Made by a program: the position numbers and the translations under genes. From Emydura subglobosa (taxonomy: Eukaryota > Chordata > Testudines > Chelidae), in NCBI GenBank assembly GCA_007922225.1, contig ML679974.1:2221105-2285104 (forward strand): DNA of 64,000 nucleotides, read 5' to 3'. The notes beneath the pieces are model-generated. The model ran no database searches, was not told the origin of the DNA, and saw only the letters and a program-made list of their open reading frames with translations. Positions within the stretch are counted from its first letter, which is position 1; every line of letters begins with the position of its first letter. Shown here in pieces: positions 59,001 through 64,000 of the stretch.

Positions 59001-62000
59001 CCCCAGGGCAGACTGCGGGCCTTGTGTCCCGAGTCTGTCCATTGCTAACTGAAATCTAGCAGTCACTAAAAAGCACAGCTCCGGCAATACTCTTACCTTC
59101 CATGGCACCTGCTGCTGAAGATCTCAAAGCACTTTACAGACATTAGTGAATGAAGCTTCCCGATGCTCCTGTGAGGTAGAAATAGTGGCTGAGAAGTGGA
59201 GAGGTGAAGTGATGTGCCCAAGGCTACACATCTCATTGCTGTCGGAGCTGGACAGGGAGCCCAGGTCTCTTGACTGTCTTGTACATCAACCACTCCAGAA
59301 TGGGACCTCCTGGTTTGTTCATGGTTCATAGCTCTTAAAGAATGCACAGGCCAACACACTCTTCCTCTGTCTGGAGATGACTGTGTCTGCCCTTATCCAG
59401 AGTGTTTTGGGTTCTGTCCATTACCACTGTCTTAATCTTCGTTGTTAGGAACTAACACCAGCTCAGGTGGTAGTCCAGGGAACTAGCTCATCCTATCTGC
59501 CATCTCCACTCTTTCCCCATCTGGAGGTCTCTCCCCACCATACAGTTGCTATCTAGCTTTTTCTCTTCTTAGCTGGACCCTCCTAGGTGAACCCATGCTG
59601 AAATGAGATTCCAGTGCCTGCAGTAGGTAGAAGGTGTGGGTGCGTGGATTGAGGGCTTCACCTTGGAAAATCTAGTTTCCTGCTTGTGATCATGGATTTT
59701 GAGACCCTTGTTACTGTATGCCTTTGACCCTTTCTAATTGCCCACAGTGAGAATGACAACCCATCTGCTATGCCAAAAGCTGTGCCAAAACCAAGTGGGA
59801 ACCTGCCCCCAGCAGCCGCTGCAGTGCCAGAAGAGGGGCCTGACTCTGAGCTCGACAGGTACGTGCAAGAGCTAAACTGCTAAGCAAAATACTGATTTGA
59901 GGTAGAAAATAAACGACCGGTCCTTGAGGCTGTACTCACCAATCCGAACAGGGGAGCAACCCATGCTGTGTGTGAAGTGTCATTGCAGATACAGGTGTGC
60001 TCGTGCTTAATTCATGTGCATGAATTGGACCCACACCCAAGGAGACCAAGCTGTTTTCCAGCCCAGCCCGTCTCCCGAACCTGTGTGGTCGGCCCAGCAG
60101 GAGCTGTGTGCAGCAGCTGCGCGTGCTGCCATAGTGGGTCCCACAGTCACCACTGCACCCGCCCCACAGGGCAGGCGAAGGAGAGCTGACCTGAACCGTG
60201 GAGGGCCTGCTTGTTTTCCGACCTGGACCTGACACTTGTAGATGGGCCCCCTTAGGTTCGGGTCAGCATGCAGGGCTTCAATTCCATTCTAGGATAGGGG
60301 TTTTGTTAGGAGTTTTGCTGTCTGAGGTGTTGGTTGTGCTATCTGTGTTTATTTCACTTGACTTGTTTAGATACCTATTGCCCTGCAGATTGTCCTGATT
60401 CCACTGCATGCTTCAGACTTTATAGCTTTGCTTTTCAAGCTGCCCGTTTTATTACTAGACATGCTCTATTCCATCATACATGGTGGTAATATATCTGCTA
60501 TGTTTGCCTACTCGAGTCTTGTACATTATTGGGTCAGGGGAATTGCTGTCTAGCTGAAGCACTTGCCTGTTTTGGCTAGTTGGCCTCTGTAGCCATTTGC
60601 CCTTCTGGCCGTGTCTCTCTCTGATGGTGCTAGTCTATCTCACAAGGGTGTTGAGAGTCAGTGAATGTCTTTGAAATGTGCTTGCGAACCTTCCATGGAA
60701 GCTGCTGTGTTGGTGCAGTATATTTATTATGTTGACCAGTTCATCATAAGCAGCTGTAGAGATGAACAGGAGCCTAGAAGCTTAGTGGATACAATTGTTC
60801 TCACATTCACCCCCCCCCCTCTGAATCAGGGTGCATATGCTTCCTTAGCTGTCTTCAGACTCTGCAAGTCTCCCCTAAAGGATACACCTTCATTTCCTGT
60901 TACTAAGAAAATAGGAGAGAAAACCAGTGAGATGCTGTACTTAGCATGGAACGGATGCCGTTCTAAGTGAGGAGAGTCCATGAACTGCTCTAAGAGGATG
61001 GGGCTGTTAAATTGTGGGCACCAGAGAGAGACTAAATTTCACAGTGACCTCATGCTTCTGAGCCTCGTTCTGGAACTGTCTCTGCTGCCTGAAGCACAAG
61101 TGTGCAAAGGCCTCACTCATTTGTGGGGCTTTCAAGTGCCTCTTTTAACCAGTCTTATGAAAACCTTCCCTGAAAAGGCTTCACAGGGGGTGTTTAAAAA
61201 TGTTCTTTCAGTGGGAAAACATTCCACTGAACCTGATGAGCCTGTTGCTGATCTCTGTTACTCAAGGCAGCTGGTTTGAGAGCCAGGGGAAAAGGGGGAT
61301 CTGAGAGCACACTATAAATATTAAACAAATTACACCTCCCAAACACTCGTCTGACACGGGTGAATATTACAATCCCCATTTTATGAATGGGGGAAACTGA
61401 GGCACAGGTTGGGGGAATGACTTACTGAAGGCTCAGTGGTCATGATGCATATAGAATCTTCCCCTATTTAACCACTAGATCAGGCTTCACAGTCTGACAG
61501 ACCGACTAGTAACTTTACCCTGCTGCAGAAAAACCACCCCCCATAATATGTGTCCAAGCAATAAATTGTAAAAATCTTTTCTAGTTTGTTTTTCTTAATG
61601 GGAATCACTTCACGTGGAAAGTCAAGTTAGATCCCTGCCTCCTAACAATTCCTATGACCTGCTCACTCATCACATGAGTTCATACAGTCCAAAGCCCTGC
61701 ACATCTCATTGCTTTGCACTCATTAAAACATGCAGTTCAGTCATGGAAGCATGAGAAAATGCCTTAAGATGAAGAACACTGCCGTCTTGATCGCTACAGA
61801 ATGTGAAAAGAGCCTCCATCAGCAGCACGGGTAGTGGGAGGATAAGGTGTGAACATCTGTCGGTGAGGCGTGTGTGTCAGTCTCTGATCTGAAACTGGAT
61901 CAGCAAAGGGAGCGTCCTGATTCTCAAAAACATGGAAAGACCAGATGGAAAGGAATCTGTGTTCAGGATTGTGGTTTGGAAAGACTTTGGGAATTGCACA

Positions 62001-63094
62001 GCTGTGCTTAGACAATTGTTAAGGAATTACACATTAGTATCTGTGTAACTTGAAAATGTACCTTTAAATATGGGACAATGTGATGCTGCATGGATCAGAG
62101 ATGACTTTAGTCTTAAACTGTCATTGAAATTAGTTGCTGCCTACATTAGAGGAGGGAATGTTTTATCAAAGGCAAATGATGTTTTTTGATCTTGGTAGCC
62201 CAGCTGGCTACTTAAGTTAGCTACTGCTGGCCTTCACTACGCCAACCCCGACCCAGAATTGTCATAGTTGGGTGCATGGATTTTTCCCTTGTTGTGGACT
62301 GCCAGCTAGTGCCTGAAACAGTTAACTTCAAGCTCCTTGAAAGTAATGGAATCTGTCTCTCTCCAGCAGACTGTGCAGAGGAATCTGGTACACGTGGGTA
62401 CTGTTGTGAAAAATCTTTGGTGGTTCAAAACTGAATCAAGGCTTTTAAAATCAACTTTTATTGTCCAATAGGCTATATTTTGTGGCTGTGAATGCAGTCT
62501 CATCTCATTTGCCTGGATGTGAGCACGCTAACATCAGGGGACAAAAGATTGGTCTGAAATAATAAGTGACCCTGTGCACAGAATCTCTTTATCCATTAAA
62601 TTTGCTCTATATTTAATCCCCCCTCAAGAATTTGCCTGAAACACCCAAAGACACCAAGCCCACAGTATGGATTAAGAGTCTTCAAATGTCCAATTCAATA
62701 GAATAATGTTTTTATGGTAACAAAACCAATGGCACATTATGTGGTTTGTGCGTGCTCTCTCCTGAATTCTGTGATTAAACACTCCCCCATCTCACCACCT
62801 TCACACTTGGTAACCAACGCTTCCTTTGCTGGCTGAATCCTTATAGGTTGGGGTTCTGAGGAACCTCTGTTTGGTGTAAGGATGGAAATGTGAGGAGGGA
62901 GGAGAGTGTGCCCTTTCTGTCCCTCTAGCTTGCATGCATGGAGGGAGGAAAAGGTGACATGGCTGGATCCCCATGGACTAATTCATGCCTACAATTTTTT
63001 CACAGTGATGATGACCTCATCCCTTATGACATGTCGGAGGATAAAGAGCTGAAGAAGATGAAAGCTCCTGTGTATATCCGAGACTGTATTGAAG
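47059..63094 (+). CDS. TELO2: Telomere maintenance 2 / TEL2, TTT complex scaffold; 5' eleven coding exons, partial
   Basis: Exons 47059-47390, 48181-48458, 48586-48654, 50242-50389, 50761-50863, 51884-51952, 53376-53517, 57497-57633, 58483-58574, 59748-59858 and 63006-63094 join in frame for about 523 residues. The gene continues beyond the window; human TELO2 is about 837 residues. Diagnostic matches are [80 protein letters not shown] and RRLGMIVAE. An acidic stretch ([16 protein letters not shown], about 489-504) is the conserved CK2 phosphosite region that recruits R2TP through PIH1D1. TELO2 with TTI1 and TTI2 stabilises mTOR, ATM, ATR, DNA-PKcs and SMG1 in the cytoplasm. All introns are GT-AG except the one after 57633, which is GC-AG. 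Confidence 0.97.
47820..48010 (+). repeat. MIR-type SINE
   Basis: GGGAGTCAGGAGACCTGGCA, GCAGATGGGAAAATGATACT and AAAGTGCTGTGAGATTC follow the order of a MIR element. It lies in the first coding intron of TELO2. Confidence 0.75.
49180..50030. mobile_element. Solo LTR, same family as 17.78-18.96 kb, diverged
   Basis: Shared ordered blocks include AGATTTCACCACTCAATTAT, ACGTGGAGTCATAGACA and CCTAGGTACTCCAGC, plus the lead-in CCAACCTCAGGGCAGACAGT. It is in the TELO2 intron before exon 50242. The right boundary is approximate. Confidence 0.55.
52362..53235 (-). mobile_element. CR1 LINE, 5'-truncated
   Basis: Reverse-oriented CR1 with the 3' segment at the left (AGACCAATGGTCCGCCTAGC) and reverse-transcriptase ORF remnants at the right. 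The minus-strand frame 53189-52983 reads [20 protein letters not shown], typical of the CR1 ORF2 C-terminus. It is intronic in TELO2. Confidence 0.92.
54257..54322 (+). pseudogene. Decayed duplicate of the TELO2 exon at 53376
   Basis: The sequence ATGCTGAAAGAACTCCTGGA...TGGTGCAGCAGCAGTGCTG closely matches the first 66 bases of exon 53376-53517 and translates to [17 protein letters not shown] against [17 protein letters not shown]. Similarity extends some 20 bases upstream, over the splice-acceptor region, where the essential AG appears as GAG directly before the copy. It then drops into unrelated MIR-like sequence, so the 3' half and donor are missing. It is probably a partial tandem duplication rather than a used exon. 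Confidence 0.85.
54840..55975 (+). mobile_element. CR1 LINE with reverse-transcriptase remnant
   Basis: The longest CR1 piece in the window. The plus frame contains [20 protein letters not shown] and the catalytic FADDTKL box. These are followed by the C-terminal part ([18 protein letters not shown]) and the 3' region. Frameshifts and stops after about 55150 show it is dead. It sits in the TELO2 intron before exon 57497. Confidence 0.95.
56123..57087 (-). mobile_element. Solo LTR, copy B (uninterrupted)
   Basis: About 965 bases matching copy A at 41874-43472 end to end, including the triple CAGACAGATGGTCG-type units (about 56410-56525) and TGCC...TGCA ends. AATAAA on the minus strand lies near 56265. 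It shows the empty state of the site where the foldback inserted in copy A (near 57040). It is in a TELO2 intron and has no viral genes. Confidence 0.75.
57634..57639 (+). other. TELO2: Non-canonical GC splice donor in TELO2
   Basis: Exon 57497-57633 ends ...AAATTCCAG and the intron begins GCGAGA. The protein match requires Gln followed directly by Tyr of the next exon (58483), so the junction is fixed. No in-phase GT donor near this point preserves the conserved KFQ-YE junction. Apart from T to C at position 2 the donor is strong (CAG|GCGAG), as is usual for GC-AG introns. Confidence 0.85.
59110..59290. repeat. MIR-type SINE
   Basis: ATCTCAAAGCACTTTACAGA, GAAGTGATGTGCCCAAGGCT and GTCTCTTGACTGTCTTGTAC follow MIR order. 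It is intronic in TELO2. Confidence 0.65.
59860..63005 (+). other. TELO2 intron before the last visible exon
   Basis: A long intron, mostly without recognisable elements. A MIR-like trace lies at about 61360-61430 (CAATCCCCATTTTATGAATG, GAAACTGAGGCACAGG). Open frames are short and unlike known proteins. Confidence 0.5.
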
Positions 63095-63253
63095 GTAGGA
63101 AATTCTGGGTAGATTCTCTTGAATCTTCACTTAGAAATGCTTCTCTCTTACTCTGCTCTGGGTTGGTTCCTTGCTCAGGTAGTTTTCATGAGTTAACTCG
63201 AAGTTGTGGTACTTCAGAAATTGGTGCTCCAGTTTTGAATTGTTAATTCCTAA

Positions 63254-64000
63254 GGTGTGTCTACACTACAACTTTTGCCAACACAAGTTATCTTGGCAGA
63301 AAGCTGCCATACTTAGACCTGTGCACAGGTATAGTTGGCTCCTGGCATCCACGCTGGGTGTACCCACCAGAAGTGCTTGTTTTGATGTGCAGTGCACCAT
63401 GGGAAGGTATCCTAGAAGATGAGGGTTGGAAGGGACCTCAGGAGGTCATCTAGTCCAACCCCTGCTCAAAGCAGGACCATGTATGCCAGTATGCAGTTTG
63501 CCACTGTCCAGTGCACTGTCTTTTGGGAAGTTTTGGGAATGCATAGTGGGGCAGAAACAAACTGTGCAAGGGTGAGTGGGACTGCAAGATCAGCTTCCCA
63601 TCATGCAACTTTCTCCACCCCATTATGCCATATCTGTCCCATAATTTCATGCCTATTTTGAAAACCCCAGGAACCTGCATGGGACCTGTCATTGTCCGCC
63701 AGCTCTGACAGAAGCATGCACAGCTCTGCATTATTGCCATGAGCATTGCGAGCACAGAATGCACGATACCCCGGTATTTGCAAAGTCACAAGAAGCGTTC
63801 CGGGGAACATGACAATTTGCTGGAGGGCAGATAACTGTCGGACATAGTGAGAACCAATTCAAGGTTGTTGGTGGCATTCATGGTGCAATTGCAAATGGTA
63901 GAGCACTACTTCTGCGCCCGAGAAATGGCACGGACTGGCAGGACTGCATCGTAATGCAGACTTGGGATGACGAGTAGTGGCTGCAGAACTTTCAGATGTC
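63254..64000 (+). mobile_element. PIF/Harbinger DNA transposon, decayed, continues past window
   Basis: It begins GGTGTGTCTACACTAC after TAA (63251-63253), the terminal motif of this family. Near the window end the frame reads WDDE-stop-WLQNFQM, resembling the start of a HARBI1-like transposase, but a stop and frameshifts are present. It is interrupted by a CR1 fragment at 63418-63478. It lies in a TELO2 intron. Confidence 0.7.
63418..63478 (-). mobile_element. CR1 LINE 3' fragment nested in the Harbinger element
   Basis: GGGTTGGAAGGGACCTCAGG, AGGTCATCTAGTCCAACCCC and TGCTCAAAGCAGGACCA form a reverse-oriented CR1 3' end. The Harbinger-type sequence resumes on the other side. Confidence 0.92.

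Noticed and set aside
1..64000. CRISPR arrays, operons, tRNA or rRNA genes
   Set aside because: No regular repeat-spacer array and no cloverleaf or rRNA signature was seen; the window is vertebrate nuclear DNA.

Overview
The window is vertebrate nuclear DNA from a non-avian sauropsid, most likely a turtle. Genes are spread over long introns with GT-AG splice sites. Three CpG-rich islands are present. The repeats are many truncated CR1 LINEs on both strands, old MIR-type SINEs, hAT and PIF/Harbinger DNA elements, solo LTRs and a dead R2-like LINE. A crocodilian is a weaker alternative. Two genes are recognised with confidence by protein similarity recalled from human orthologues: RNPS1, complete, and TELO2, 5' part only. 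Two further multi-exon genes are supported by splice sites, reading frame and matching intron phase, but I cannot name them.

Layout. From 1 to 7 kb lie the last five exons of a plus-strand gene for a small type I membrane protein (969-6351). A 45-60 bp period minisatellite (7.2-7.65 kb) separates it from a convergent minus-strand gene of four coding exons (12215-8700). That gene encodes a 403-residue protein with an N-terminal helix-turn-helix like those of transposases and a C-terminal Gln-rich coiled coil. From 12.3 to 22.3 kb I see mainly repeats: a Harbinger MITE, CR1, and two LTR-like elements. An orphan CpG island lies at 22.3-23.5 kb. From 23.5 to 29.9 kb I see no host gene; the stretch holds CR1 and MIR pieces, G-rich minisatellites and the R2-like LINE fragment.

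RNPS1 runs on the plus strand from a CpG promoter near 30.0 kb to a poly(A) signal at 44838. It has seven coding exons and 307 residues. TELO2 follows in the same direction less than 2 kb later, with a CpG promoter at 45.6-46.7 kb and start codon at 47059. Eleven coding exons (about 523 residues) are present, and the gene continues past the window end.

RNPS1 acts in the nucleus as an exon-junction and splicing co-factor. TELO2 is a cytoplasmic co-chaperone for PI3K-like kinases (TTT complex). There is no sign of shared function beyond adjacency. In human they lie on the same chromosome arm (16p13.3) but far apart, so the tight pairing here is a rearrangement relative to human.

Most unusual observations: a 613-bp foldback insertion in the last RNPS1 intron, flanked by an 11-bp target duplication, whose loop is a 51-bp near copy of the RNPS1 3' UTR; a GC-AG intron in TELO2; a decayed duplicate of a TELO2 exon inside the following intron; and the unnamed helix-turn-helix/coiled-coil gene, which carries a TQT dynein-light-chain-type motif.
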